A stretch of DNA of 64,000 nucleotides from Bariatricus massiliensis (lineage in GTDB: Bacteria; Bacillota; Clostridia; Lachnospirales; Lachnospiraceae): assembly GCF_900086725.1 (NCBI RefSeq), contig NZ_LT574837.1, forward strand, positions 856,260 through 920,259, in the 5' to 3' direction. Below the pieces are notes generated by a model. The model did not search any database. It was not told the DNA's origin and saw nothing but the letters and a program-made list of their open reading frames with translations. Positions 34,828 through 44,100 of this stretch are shown here, in pieces. Made by a program: the position numbers and the translations under genes. Position 1 is the stretch's first letter. Each line of letters opens with the position of its first letter.

Positions 34828-35340
34828 CTATATTTCTGTTTTCAGCAAAGAGTACATTTTCATATCTATAACCTTGCCATTCTTGACAGCATTGTTTCTC
34901 AACGTCCCCTCATATTGAAATCCAGCTTTTTCAAGTACTCTGCAGGATGCTGCATTATAGGCAAACGGTTCTGCATAGATACGGATAATATCACTATTAT
35001 CAAAAACATATTTACAACTCTGCTTCACTGCTTCGGTCATAATTCCTTTGCCCCAATAGCCCTCTGCGATGAAATATCCTAACTCAGCTGTCTGCCTGTG
35101 AATATTTTTTTGACGAAATATGCCAATGCTTCCGATAACTTTGCTTTCTGTGGTGACAGCAAAAGCAAATGTCTCACTTTTATCTGCTGAGAACATGCCG
35201 GAAATGTATTCTAATCCGTCCTGTTCTGTATAAGGATATGGTAATCCATCTCGAAGATTATCTTGTATTTTTGTATTGGAAAGCGCTGCCGCAAAATCTT
35301 TTGCGTCCGATAATTCCCATTTTTTTATTTTACTAATCAT
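34828..35340 (-). CDS. GNAT acetyltransferase, RimJ/RimL type
   Basis: 170 residues with the RimJ/RimL layout: TVGSIGIFRQK-like strand (KVIGSIGIFRQKNIHRQTAELGYFI), WGKGIMTEAVKQSCKYVFDN for acetyl-CoA binding and YNAASCRVLEKAGFQYEG. Acetylates an N-terminus or small amine; substrate unknown. Confidence 0.88.
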   Translation of the reverse strand: MISKIKKWELSDAKDFAAALSNTKIQDNLRDGLPYPYTEQDGLEYISGMFSADKSETFAFAVTTESKVIGSIGIFRQKNIHRQTAELGYFIAEGYWGKGIMTEAVKQSCKYVFDNSDIIRIYAEPFAYNAASCRVLEKAGFQYEGTLRNNAVKNGKVIDMKMYSLLKTEI

Positions 35341-35396
35341 TTTCTGCCACCTCTGTAAATTCTAACTTCCCATTGTCATGAACTGCAGCCTGCTTT

Positions 35397-35762
35397 TTAA
35401 ACAAACTTATAACCTGCTTCCACTAAAAGCTTTGATGCCTTGTCATAATTTTCCTGTTTTACCAGTATATAGTCAGTATTATATGTTGATATTGCAAAAA
35501 TACCAATTTTATTATCTGCCAATAGTGTCGATATTTTTGAAAGAATACCAATGAGAGAAAAATCTAAAACACCCTGTATCTTAAAAGCTTTCCAACCATG
35601 CTCACACGCGGTTGCATTATTAGGAACACTGCCTGTCAGACACACTAATGACTTCTCATCATCCGTTTTACCAGTAAAGCAGTATTCGCTGTCAAAATCT
35701 GTTTGAGAATAGTCTTTCACCTTACAAACAGAAAAGTTGTAGTCAATCTTCTTGAGCTCCAC
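35397..35762 (-). CDS. ACT-domain protein (CASTOR-like family)
   Basis: About 121 residues with two small alpha-beta units; the second half LDFSLIGILSKISTLLADNKIGIFAISTYNTDYILVKQ is a typical ACT domain. These short proteins bind amino acids or act as regulators. I choose GTG 35762, which has AAAGGAG 5 bp upstream, rather than ATG 35777, which overlaps that site. Confidence 0.78.
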   Translation of the reverse strand: MELKKIDYNFSVCKVKDYSQTDFDSEYCFTGKTDDEKSLVCLTGSVPNNATACEHGWKAFKIQGVLDFSLIGILSKISTLLADNKIGIFAISTYNTDYILVKQENYDKASKLLVEAGYKFV

Positions 35763-35811
35763 ATTTTCTCCTTTCATCCCCGTTTCATATCAGGGTCGCA
35801 ACTGCCTTAAA

Positions 35812-36276
35812 TTAACTGCGCAAAAGTGTTTCTAGGTCTGGTATAGATACATCCATACGTTTGGAAGTCTCCTCCATGGACATACCAGAATCAAGAAAAC
35901 GCTTCACCACCACTTTCATATTCTCGCCAACTTCTATAATATGCCCATCTAAATCATAGAAACGTATGGAACGTTGTCCCCAGCTGGCTTCTTTAACGCC
36001 CTCCCCTATATATTCAATGTCACCGCGCAGCCCTAGCTTAGCAATAAAGCCATCAAAATCATCTTCCTCAAAATATAACTCCATATTATGGGCTTTTTCT
36101 AATATGCTTTCTTTAGGAATACCTACTAACCAGTCAAATTCCTGCTGCAAAGATAATCCACCGAATGAAACATTAATACCATAATCTTGAAAAACCTCAA
36201 GATTGAATAATTCCTGATAAAATTTTTTAGAAAGATTCACATCTTTCACCGCGATACATACTCCTTCATATTGCAT
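35812..36276 (-). CDS. VOC-family (glyoxalase/bleomycin-resistance-like) protein
   Basis: 154 residues. Residues 1-~118 are a VOC fold with VKDVNLSKKFYQELFNLEV and FYDLDGHIIEVGE. The C-terminal ~30 residues (FLDSGMSMEETSKRMDVSIPDLETLL) resemble a small helix-turn-helix-like appendage seen in some VOC proteins. AAGGAGG before ATG. Substrate unknown. Confidence 0.85.
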   Translation of the reverse strand: MQYEGVCIAVKDVNLSKKFYQELFNLEVFQDYGINVSFGGLSLQQEFDWLVGIPKESILEKAHNMELYFEEDDFDGFIAKLGLRGDIEYIGEGVKEASWGQRSIRFYDLDGHIIEVGENMKVVVKRFLDSGMSMEETSKRMDVSIPDLETLLRS

Positions 36277-36295
36277 TTAACTTGCCTCCTTATAA

Positions 36296-36685
36296 TTATT
36301 TAATTTCTAATGATACCAACAGGCCATCCGTTTCCTCTGCGACTCGGTCATTGACCGAGTATTTTTCCTGTTTCATCATTTTCTCAGTAACCTTATACTC
36401 TTTTTCGATGTTATTTTTATCTACGACGTAAATCATCACATCTGCTGAATCATTCAGCGTTTCAATTTTGCATACTCGCATCATATTTTCTGAAAGTCTT
36501 TTATCCTTAGCGGCGCCGATTGCTGCTCCAATGCACATTCCTATTGGAAGCCCGAAGCATATACCGAGAGACATATTATCAGAGTAGACAGTCCGCCCAA
36601 ACACTAAACCTATCGATACACCAAAACATATGCCCAGAGACATATAAAGTGTTGTATACTTTTTGATTGAATCATTTTTATGCAT
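36296..36685 (-). CDS. Small membrane protein with duplicated glycine-zipper segment
   Basis: 129 residues. Two consecutive membrane segments share the repeat MSLGICFGVSIGL / MSLGICFGLPIGM, a clear internal duplication, followed by GAAIGAAKDK and a soluble C-terminal domain. AGAGGAG precedes the ATG. No family recognised beyond this; the soluble half may be a small beta domain. Confidence 0.7.
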   Translation of the reverse strand: MHKNDSIKKYTTLYMSLGICFGVSIGLVFGRTVYSDNMSLGICFGLPIGMCIGAAIGAAKDKRLSENMMRVCKIETLNDSADVMIYVVDKNNIEKEYKVTEKMMKQEKYSVNDRVAEETDGLLVSLEIK

Positions 36686-36872
36686 TCAAATATTTCTCCT
36701 CTAGTTAAAATTTAATTATCTATATTATAGCAAAAAACTAATACTAAAAATAGTTTTTTATTAAAAGGCAGTAAGCAAGTTAGTAGAAAGTTTTATATGT
36801 GAGTGATATAATGTAACTGCCAATGAAGAGGGAAAACAGAGTTGATTAGTAATAAAATATAAGGAGGATCTA

Positions 36873-37706
36873 ATGCGTATCTTAAATGCTTGTTGTGAAT
36901 TGGATACTATATTTCAACATAACACTTTCTGTATGGATAGTTGGGTGAAGTACATTAATAGCATTGTGCCTGATTCATCCGAAATTTTCACAATAAAAAT
37001 TAAAAGATATGACTTTGACAGTCAATGTCTGCCAGTAATCAAGAACGCATTGGCCCGAAAGAACAAACGTACAGAAGTGATTGCAGCTTTTGAGACAATC
37101 ACCAATAAGCTGGATGAAAAAATAAAAACGGTCTTTCACCGGGAACTGGATGCGGATGTCATTTTGTATTTAGGCCTATGCCATGGCGCAGGTTGGGTGA
37201 CAAAATTTAACGAAAAGATAATGGTACTGTTGGGCATAGAGAAGATTATCGAATTGGATTGGTGTTCAGAAAAGGAGATGTATGGTCTTATTTACCACGA
37301 GCTGGGCCATGTTTACCAATATCAGTATGGCACGCTTGAGAGGGAATGTCCGACTTCTGCCGATGGTTTTATCTGGCAGCTTTTCACTGAGGGGATTGCC
37401 ATGTACTTTGAGCAGAGGCTTATTGGGGATTGGGAATTCTATCACCAAGATAAGGATGGCTGGAAGACCTTCATGGATGCTCATTTTGAGGAATTAAAGC
37501 AGGATTTTAACCATGACTTGAATTCAATGAACAGCCAGACTCAGCGATATTTTGGAGACTGGGTAAAGTATCACGGATTCGGGGATGCCGGATATTATCT
37601 TGCGGCTAAGTTTATCCAGTTCATTCTGACAAGTTATGATTTTGACCACGTAGTTTCATTTGATTTGTCAGCGGTAAAGGGGTTATTTAAAGAATTTGTG
37701 CGCTGA
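36873..37706 (+). CDS. Putative zinc metalloprotease-like protein (HELGH)
   Basis: 277 residues, soluble, no signal peptide. YHELGHVYQYQYG near residue 146 followed ~30 residues later by FTEGIAMYFEQ gives HExxH...E, a gluzincin pattern as in DUF2268-type proteins. AAGGAGG lies before ATG. It is followed after 70 bp by a WYL regulator on the same strand. Activity and substrate are not known. Confidence 0.68.
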   Translation: MRILNACCELDTIFQHNTFCMDSWVKYINSIVPDSSEIFTIKIKRYDFDSQCLPVIKNALARKNKRTEVIAAFETITNKLDEKIKTVFHRELDADVILYLGLCHGAGWVTKFNEKIMVLLGIEKIIELDWCSEKEMYGLIYHELGHVYQYQYGTLERECPTSADGFIWQLFTEGIAMYFEQRLIGDWEFYHQDKDGWKTFMDAHFEELKQDFNHDLNSMNSQTQRYFGDWVKYHGFGDAGYYLAAKFIQFILTSYDFDHVVSFDLSAVKGLFKEFVR

Positions 37707-37779
37707 CAGCGGCCATGTGAAAAAGAACGTTACATATAGAAAATGAGGTAATAGACCTAAGAAAGGAAGTGGATTATAT

Positions 37780-38703
37780 TTGAAAATTGACCGTCTTATT
37801 GGAATTACAATGTATCTATTGAACCGCAATGTCGTGTCGGCAAAGGAACTCGCTGAGCGATTCGAAGTATCTGTCCGAACGATTGTACGGGATATCGATT
37901 CACTCTCCAGTGCCGGCATTCCTATATCATCCTCCACCGGAGCGGCAGGTGGATATGAAATACTTGACACCTTTAAATTGAATAAGCAGATTACCACGGT
38001 AGAAGATTATCTTTTTATTATCACTGCACTCAAAGGGATGTGTTCGGCATATGACAATAAAAAGATTAACACAACTCTGGAAAAAATGTTGACTGCAGGC
38101 CATTATAAAGATGAGGAACAACGAGTATTCATTGATTTTGGCGTTGTTAGTGAGGGCAGAAATATCACTGAGCTTGTGCGTGAAATTGAAGAGGCAATCT
38201 GTAATAAAAATATAGTAGAGTTTGATTATACCGGCAGCACTGGCCGAAAAAGCCACAGGATAGTTGAGCCGCTGGCGCTGAATTACCGCTGGTATGCCTG
38301 GTATATGTTGGCGTACTGCACATATAAAAACGATTACCGGTTGTTCAAGCTTAACCGGTTAGCAGACCTAATTATTACTGATAAACTGATAGAGCATGAA
38401 CACGGAAACATCCCTGACCTTCTGGAAAAGCAATGGCGAAATGATACTCGCCGAAATATATCTATGAAATTACTGTGCAAGGCGGAAGCACGAGTCCCTA
38501 TAATGGAATATGCAAAGGGGAAAATCATAGAAGAACGTGAGAACGGTGATTTTATCATGTTGGCAAACGGAATAGAAAACGAGCGGATATGGTTTTCCAT
38601 GCTGTTAGGGTTCGGCGATGCTGTTCAGGTTCTGGAACCGCAGGAAGTTATTGACATGCTCAAAGAAAAAAGTATGCAAATTCAAAATCTTTACAAAGAT
38701 TAG
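37780..38703 (+). CDS. WYL-domain transcriptional regulator (YafY type)
   Basis: 307 residues: an N-terminal winged helix of the HTH_11 type (MYLLNRNVVSAKELAERFEVSVRTIVRDIDSLSSAGIPI), a linker, then a WYL domain (IVEFDYTGSTGRKSHRIVEPLALNYRWYAWYMLAYC). A TTG start is used with AAAGGAAGTGG upstream. WYL domains sense nucleotides or nucleic-acid fragments. A TGACA-N6-TGTCA inverted repeat just after its stop (near 38703-38720), ahead of the isochorismatase gene, is a possible binding site. Confidence 0.88.
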   Translation: MKIDRLIGITMYLLNRNVVSAKELAERFEVSVRTIVRDIDSLSSAGIPISSSTGAAGGYEILDTFKLNKQITTVEDYLFIITALKGMCSAYDNKKINTTLEKMLTAGHYKDEEQRVFIDFGVVSEGRNITELVREIEEAICNKNIVEFDYTGSTGRKSHRIVEPLALNYRWYAWYMLAYCTYKNDYRLFKLNRLADLIITDKLIEHEHGNIPDLLEKQWRNDTRRNISMKLLCKAEARVPIMEYAKGKIIEERENGDFIMLANGIENERIWFSMLLGFGDAVQVLEPQEVIDMLKEKSMQIQNLYKD

Positions 38704-38773
38704 TGACATACTGGTGTCATTAATATTTAGTTATAATAGCGGTAAATAAATCACACTATCAGGAGGAACCGCT

Positions 38774-39271
38774 ATGTTAAAGAAAGTATTAGTAATAATA
38801 GACATTCAAAATGACATAACAAAAAATTATAAGGAGATAATTGACAATATAAACCAATCTATAGATTGGGCAAAAGAAAACAATATTCACGTTGTTTATA
38901 TAAGACATGAGAATTTGTCAAACGGCACAAGAACTTTTAAGCCCAATACACATGGAGCTGAATTAGCTCCTGATTTAAAAATTGTGTCAAATAATATTTT
39001 CACAAAGTATAAAGGAAATGCGTTGAGCAGTGAAGAATTTGCAGACTTCATAGAGAAGAATCAAATACATGATTTCTATATAGCAGGCGCGGATGCTGCT
39101 GCCTGTGTCAAATCAACCTGTTACAATCTGTGTAAAGCAAATTATAGAGTTTCTGTTTTATCCGATTGCATTACAAGTTATGATAAAAGGAAAATCGATG
39201 AAATGCTGTGTTATTATAAAAACAAGGGCTGCGAAATAATTAGTCTAAGTTCCCTTCAAAACAACAACTGA
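38774..39271 (+). CDS. Isochorismatase-family cysteine hydrolase
   Basis: 165 residues: LVIIDIQNDI with catalytic Asp, KYKGNALSSEEF with the Lys region, and IAGADAAACVKSTCYNL with the catalytic Cys (C in AAACVKST). Hydrolyses amides or related small molecules; likely a nicotinamidase-related enzyme of unknown substrate. CAGGAGGAAC before ATG and a TATAAT at about 38733. Confidence 0.88.
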   Translation: MLKKVLVIIDIQNDITKNYKEIIDNINQSIDWAKENNIHVVYIRHENLSNGTRTFKPNTHGAELAPDLKIVSNNIFTKYKGNALSSEEFADFIEKNQIHDFYIAGADAAACVKSTCYNLCKANYRVSVLSDCITSYDKRKIDEMLCYYKNKGCEIISLSSLQNNN

Positions 39272-39279
39272 AGCCACCT

Positions 39280-39858
39280 TTATTCAACCTTTTCCCGGAT
39301 TAACGCCGGCATGGCTGCGTGTAGGTATGGGATGGCAAATTCTTCTGTCATTAACCAATCCTCAACTTTATCCTTCGGTAAAATCAGCGGCATCCGGTTG
39401 TGGACATCGGAAATGGAAAGGTTCGCTGCAGTTGTCAATATAACGAATCGTTTCTCACCTTGAAATTCATTAAATAGGCCTGCCATATAAAGTGCGCCCT
39501 GCTCAGGCATCGCAAAATGGTATTTGATTTTCTGAGCATCTTGTGACCATTCATAAAAACCAGTGCTCGGGACCACGCAGCGGCGCACATGAAGGCTTTT
39601 TCGAAACATCGGACGTTCGTCAGCAGTTTCTGAACGTGCATTAATAATTACACCCTTAGCATTAAAACGTGGAAATCCCCAGACCGCAAGTTCCGGTTCA
39701 ATCTTATCCCCCAGAAGCTGCAGCACAGGGGCCTGATTTGTTGGGAAAATCTCTCCCTGCCTCATGGCGTTTCCCGGATATTTTTCGCTCATCCTTCTCA
39801 CGATCCGCATGATCTCCTGATTTTCTTCTTCTGTAAATAAGCTATATCTCCCGCACAT
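39280..39858 (-). CDS. yedK: SOS response-associated abasic-site peptidase (YedK/HMCES)
   Basis: About 192 residues beginning MCGRYSLF; Cys2 becomes the N-terminal residue that crosslinks to abasic sites in single-stranded DNA. NARSET, FYEWSQDA and HNRMPLILP supply the conserved Asn, Glu and His. The start is set at 39858 so that Cys is residue 2; the longer frame to 39921 is not plausible. It ends a dinB - small gene - yedK operon, an SOS/translesion set. Confidence 0.93.
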   Translation of the reverse strand: MCGRYSLFTEEENQEIMRIVRRMSEKYPGNAMRQGEIFPTNQAPVLQLLGDKIEPELAVWGFPRFNAKGVIINARSETADERPMFRKSLHVRRCVVPSTGFYEWSQDAQKIKYHFAMPEQGALYMAGLFNEFQGEKRFVILTTAANLSISDVHNRMPLILPKDKVEDWLMTEEFAIPYLHAAMPALIREKVE

Positions 39859-40096
39859 CTGCTTTTCCCTCCACAAACCAAATTGGATTTTCAAAATACA
39901 AAAAAGCCTGTCTGCCGCCAACCATTATAGTATAGCGGATACCCTGCCCTCCAGCTTTTAAAGATGCGGCCTGCCGTGAAGCCAGAATTCTGTCTATCTT
40001 AAAAACCTGCCCGTCCTCCCAATTAATCTGCAACGGCGTAATATCCCCCTCCAGATTAAACCGAGCTATCACTTCCACATTAATTCTTCGGCTCAT
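39842..40096 (-). CDS. Small protein of the dinB-yedK operon (possible DUF6504 relative)
   Basis: About 84 residues from ATG 40096 (GAGGAGGG upstream): MSRRINVEVIARFNLEG, INWEDGQVFKIDRIL, a basic mid-part, then RYTIMVGGRQAFLYFENPIWFVE. It overlaps yedK by 17 bp and follows dinB by 20 bp. Small beta-rich proteins of the DUF6504 type accompany Y-family polymerases in other bacteria; the size and layout agree, but the relation is inference. Confidence 0.72.
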   Translation of the reverse strand: MSRRINVEVIARFNLEGDITPLQINWEDGQVFKIDRILASRQAASLKAGGQGIRYTIMVGGRQAFLYFENPIWFVEGKADVREI

Positions 40097-40116
40097 GTAG
40101 CCCTCCTCGTTATCCA

Positions 40117-41361
40117 TCATGTTTTACTCTTAAGAAATGCTTCCGGATAAATGGTATGCTCTGCAACTGGATCAAGTCTGGAAAGTACCGGGTCAAGAAG
40201 CATGATACCTCGCTGGATAGAAAAATGACCAAAACGTCTGCGTATATTATCAACTGTCCGCTCCAGCTCCTCCTGCTTCTGACGCCTGACCACATCCTCT
40301 AAAAAAGAAAGCTGTTGATACTCACAGTTTATCAGTTTTATAGCCCGAACTCCTAAACTGCGCACAGGACTCACTGGTTTATTTCTTTGAAACAGCTCAT
40401 ATGCCTTTTGAAAAATATCGTGGGATGTACAAGTTGGCGCCTTAAGCCGCCCCTGCCGTTCAAAGGAGACTAGTTGGTTATCTCTAATCATAATCTGAAC
40501 TCCCCGGCAATAGAAATTTTCCTTACGCATACGCTCGGCAACACTTTCAGATAAAATGTACAGGGTGATTTTGATATCGTCATCGGTTATTAAGTCCTTG
40601 GGCGCTGTAGTACTATTTCCGATAGTTTTAATGATACGGCCAGAACCACTGCGGTTTACAGGTAACGTATCAAGGCCATTTGCAAAGGCCCACAGCATCA
40701 GGCCGTTTTTTCCGAGAAGACGTTCTAATAAAGAAGGTTCCGTTTGTGCCAAATCCCCAATGGTATAAATTCCATGTGTCATTAATTTTTGATACGTTGC
40801 CCGTCCTACATATAAAAGCATGTCTGCGGGAAGATGCCATATCTTATCCTTAAAATCATGTCCAATGACGGTTGTCGCGTCCGGCTTCTTTAAATCGCTT
40901 CCAAGCTTGGCAAAAATCTTATTATAAGACACGCCGACACTGGCCGTAAGCCCCAGTTCGAACTTAATACGGTCTCGGATATCATCTGCAATTTGTTTCC
41001 CTGAGCCGAACAGCTCCTGAACCTCCGTAACATCCAACCAGCACTCATCCAGCCCGAAGGATTCCACCTGCTCGGTATACTCTTCATATATTTCACGGGC
41101 CATCTGAGAAAAATGAATATATTTATCGTAGTGTGGCTCCGAAAAAACAATATCCGGACATTTTTGTCTGGCCCTCCACAACGGTTCGCCAGTCTGAACC
41201 CCAGCCTGCTTCGCAAGATAGTTTTTTGCCAATACAATTCCATGACGGGCCTCCGGGTCTCCGGCCACAGCCATCGGTTTCTCCCGGAAAGACGGATTAT
41301 AGAGACTTTCCACGCTGGCATAAAAATTGTTCATATCAGAATGTAATATAACATGTTCCAT
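40117..41361 (-). CDS. dinB: Y-family DNA polymerase IV
   Basis: About 414 residues from ATG 41361 (AGGGTG upstream): ILHSDMNNFYASVE with catalytic Asp, GLDECWLDVTE with the DE pair, SVGVSYNKIFAKLGSDLKKPD, the thumb/HhH region TIGDLAQTEPSLLERLLGKNG, and a little-finger domain. It bypasses DNA lesions with low fidelity. An upstream GTG (41403) would add 14 residues without a ribosome-binding site. No LexA box could be placed with confidence. Confidence 0.93.
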   Translation of the reverse strand: MEHVILHSDMNNFYASVESLYNPSFREKPMAVAGDPEARHGIVLAKNYLAKQAGVQTGEPLWRARQKCPDIVFSEPHYDKYIHFSQMAREIYEEYTEQVESFGLDECWLDVTEVQELFGSGKQIADDIRDRIKFELGLTASVGVSYNKIFAKLGSDLKKPDATTVIGHDFKDKIWHLPADMLLYVGRATYQKLMTHGIYTIGDLAQTEPSLLERLLGKNGLMLWAFANGLDTLPVNRSGSGRIIKTIGNSTTAPKDLITDDDIKITLYILSESVAERMRKENFYCRGVQIMIRDNQLVSFERQGRLKAPTCTSHDIFQKAYELFQRNKPVSPVRSLGVRAIKLINCEYQQLSFLEDVVRRQKQEELERTVDNIRRRFGHFSIQRGIMLLDPVLSRLDPVAEHTIYPEAFLKSKT

Positions 41362-41463
41362 AACAGGCACCCTAACATTTTCTGTTTTACTATTAATGTG
41401 CACAATTTTATGGTTATTATTTCTGATATTTTAGGAAACAAGCAATTCACGGATAGTTTTACC

Positions 41464-42117
41464 TTAAAATACAAACATCACGAACAATAGAAAATATGTT
41501 TTCTTGATATCTCTATTGACCAGCAGGTATGTAACCCCATATATAAAACCGCTAAATGCGGTCAATAGTCCTGTAGATAGTGACCCTTTTGTCAAAATAT
41601 GCCCTGCCCCCCAAGTCAACGCAACCAGGATTCCACCATATGGGAATTTTTTATGCCCAAACCATTCTTCAAATGCCTTTTGTCCAAAAACGATAATAAG
41701 GGTAAATAACCCTGTTTCAAAAACATAATAAATATATTGGAATATGAACTTTAACAACCCGTTGTAATAAAACTCTTTTGCAACTTTAAACCCACCCCAG
41801 TCAATATATGATATTGACAATGTAAATATCAGGCATGCACTGGCAGCAATCCACTGAAGCGGTTTCATCTTCTGAGTTTTCTCAAATAGATCAAAACCAT
41901 ATTTACTTTTTGCTTCTTTTATCAGAAGAGCAATAACAATCCCCCAAAGAATACATGTTATTATCCAATGGACAATATTTTGTAAAACTGTCCACTCACT
42001 CATCCCAACTCCGTATAAAAAGGGTTCTATGAGAAATGCAAGAAGCGCTTCTATTCCTAGTCCTGCGAATGCATACAATGCAAGACACATATAATCCCAT
42101 CCTCTTTTTTTATTCAT
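41464..42117 (-). CDS. CPBP-type (Abi/CAAX-like) membrane protein
   Basis: 217 residues and about six membrane helices. The C-terminal half has a CPBP-like arrangement: FETGLFTLIIVFGQKAFEEWFG then GGILVALTWGAGHILTKGS. The canonical EExxR motif is replaced (QKAFEEW), so proteolytic activity is doubtful. AAGGAGAAC before ATG. It borders the immunity island; CPBP proteins can give bacteriocin self-immunity, which fits but is not shown. Confidence 0.68.
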   Translation of the reverse strand: MNKKRGWDYMCLALYAFAGLGIEALLAFLIEPFLYGVGMSEWTVLQNIVHWIITCILWGIVIALLIKEAKSKYGFDLFEKTQKMKPLQWIAASACLIFTLSISYIDWGGFKVAKEFYYNGLLKFIFQYIYYVFETGLFTLIIVFGQKAFEEWFGHKKFPYGGILVALTWGAGHILTKGSLSTGLLTAFSGFIYGVTYLLVNRDIKKTYFLLFVMFVF

Positions 42118-42152
42118 ATCATGTTCTCCTTTATCACTCGTTAGTTTTCTCC

Positions 42153-43178
42153 TTATTTAAATGATTTAAAAACATATTCTTCTCCTTCCATCTCGAAACT
42201 AATTATCCCTGCATCTCTAAGGTTATATAATAGCTTTTTTTCAAATTCTTCAACGTTAAGATATCTTTTATTTGATTCTTCCTTTAATGTTATTTCAGGA
42301 ATAATATCAATATCTATCAATCTACTTAACAATTTGTTTTCATTTGTAAAATCAATTAATGTCTTCCCAGAACAAAATCCGTTTTTATGATTGTAATATT
42401 CATATTCCTTTATAAAGCTTTTATGTTCTGGCATTTCTATTTTCGAGAACTCCTCTGGCGTTAGATAAAAATATGCTAAATGGTACAGGCCGTGTGCAAA
42501 TAATGCCACTGAATGTCCTAACTTATTATATGATACTGATAAAAAGATTGCGTGTTGAACCCAATCTGTTCTAGTCAAATACACACAGATTTCTTGCAGA
42601 TATATGCTGATTTTATTCAAATCACGCTCAATTAAACTAACTAAATATCGACTAAAAGATAATTCTAGTTTACTTCTTTTCTTTGACATAAATTTTTCCA
42701 ATTGGTTCTTTGCTCTATTTGCATTTTCTATGTCTTTATTCATAAGTGACATTATCATATTATAATGGGCATGAAGAAATCCATTGGTTGAGAATCCTAA
42801 ATGATACGGCATAATTTTATCTAGTATTTCAATATCATTACTAGCTAATGCCAGAATTATATTAGTTAGATTATCTGCTTGGTCAACTCCCCCTTGTAAA
42901 CAGTTTGATCTAATAGTACCAAAACGATTCCCTTGGAATATACTATTATGCATATATGTCATATCGTTTTCTTTACAAGAGAGATAGATGCCCAAAAAGA
43001 TCAAATCCTCATGAACCTTTCTGATAAAATAGCGAATGACATTAGTCATCTTGTATTCTCTTAAATCAGTTTGTAATTCGCAAAAGTTTTTTTGACATAA
43101 TTGTTGCTTTTGTTTTATATCCAAAACCGCTAAGTATTCCTCACATAATGTACAAGTATTTTCCAAATTATTCACCAT
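42153..43178 (-). CDS. Orphan immunity protein (Imm49-like)
   Basis: 341 residues, all-helical, AT-rich, no signal peptide. The segment SYNKLGHSVALFAHGLYHLA with LTPEEFSKIEMPEH resembles Imm49-type immunity proteins of polymorphic toxin systems, as I recall the family. It lies with other immunity-like genes and no intact toxin. GGAG is about 13 bp before the ATG, so the start is moderately sure. Confidence 0.6.
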   Translation of the reverse strand: MVNNLENTCTLCEEYLAVLDIKQKQQLCQKNFCELQTDLREYKMTNVIRYFIRKVHEDLIFLGIYLSCKENDMTYMHNSIFQGNRFGTIRSNCLQGGVDQADNLTNIILALASNDIEILDKIMPYHLGFSTNGFLHAHYNMIMSLMNKDIENANRAKNQLEKFMSKKRSKLELSFSRYLVSLIERDLNKISIYLQEICVYLTRTDWVQHAIFLSVSYNKLGHSVALFAHGLYHLAYFYLTPEEFSKIEMPEHKSFIKEYEYYNHKNGFCSGKTLIDFTNENKLLSRLIDIDIIPEITLKEESNKRYLNVEEFEKKLLYNLRDAGIISFEMEGEEYVFKSFK

Positions 43179-43243
43179 ATCGTTTAGTACACTCCTTCTT
43201 TCGCTTTATATGTTTTTTGCTGCTCTAAAACCAAAACTTTAAA

Positions 43244-43735
43244 TTAAAATATCTCGTAAATTTTAGATTCCAATACAAAACTATTTATTACTTGATTATA
43301 TATATCGTCAATCATATCTTTTAATTTACATTTAACAATCCTAAAATTGCTATCATACCCATCTACAACATAAATTCTTAAACTATTTGGTTTGACGTCT
43401 TTCATAAAATTTTCTAAACTCTCCGCTAATATTGCTAAATTTTGTTTGCAAAAATTCGCGTAAATACTACGGTCTTTTCCATGCGGAAATAATTCTTCAT
43501 TAGTATACTTATCATATGGGAAAATTAAATCATCACTATTTTTCATTTGCAAATTTGAAGTTAAGCAAAATACCCTTCTATTTGTTAATGTAGTGTTTTC
43601 CTCAACCATGGTGAAAATATCTGGATAAAAATCTATCTTATTATCAAACGTGAAAATCACATTATTTTTATCCCAATAATTTTCCACGTCATTGGATTGC
43701 CCCTTCCTATACTCCCCAAATAAAAAATGACTCAT
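43244..43735 (-). CDS. Immunity-island protein, unknown family
   Basis: 163 residues, acidic, AT-rich (NNVIFTFDNKIDFYPDIFTMVEE; SLRIYVVDGYDSNFRIVKCKLKDM). A TAGGAGAG site precedes ATG. The same reading frame continues upstream through 22 sense codons to an in-frame TAA at 43802-43804 and then 69 more open codons, so this ORF may be the 3' part of a longer, broken gene. Position between immunity genes suggests an immunity role. Confidence 0.6.
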   Translation of the reverse strand: MSHFLFGEYRKGQSNDVENYWDKNNVIFTFDNKIDFYPDIFTMVEENTTLTNRRVFCLTSNLQMKNSDDLIFPYDKYTNEELFPHGKDRSIYANFCKQNLAILAESLENFMKDVKPNSLRIYVVDGYDSNFRIVKCKLKDMIDDIYNQVINSFVLESKIYEIF

Positions 43736-44011
43736 TTTCTTCTCTCCTATAGGTTTATTGTCATATCCAGACTGTAATGGTGCATCCGTTTTTCCAGTTG
43801 GTTATCCGGGTTCTATACATGCATATGGTGCATATATTCCAATTCCACATTCTAAGCAAGTAAGCCCATCATTATCTAATATTACATTTTTATCAATTTG
43901 TTGAAAAATTTCTTTATTTTCTTGAAAGGATAATTCTAATAGCTTTTTTTGTGCACACACTGAGCAATACTGGTCCAAGCGGCACCTACTGCACCTCCCA
44001 GTATTCTTTTT
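43736..44011 (-). pseudogene. In-frame upstream remnant, zinc-ribbon-like, broken by TAA
   Basis: In the frame of the 163-residue ORF, codons 44011-43805 read with paired cysteines (CSRCRLDQYCSVC near the start, CLECGIGIYAPYACIEPG near the end), then TAA, then PTGKTDAPLQSGYDNKPIG and the downstream ATG. No good start codon is visible, and a stop (TGA 44012-44014) lies before it. A different frame over 43936-44088 carries glycine-rich ILGGAVGAAWTSIAQ. The whole looks like decayed toxin/immunity DNA. Nothing else is seen between 43736 and 44100. Confidence 0.5.
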
Positions 44012-44100
44012 TCAGATGCATAGACAAAAATATTTGAATCATGATATGTATAGTTAAATACTATGATTATTTCCAATACATAGCATTTTCACCCTGCTAC

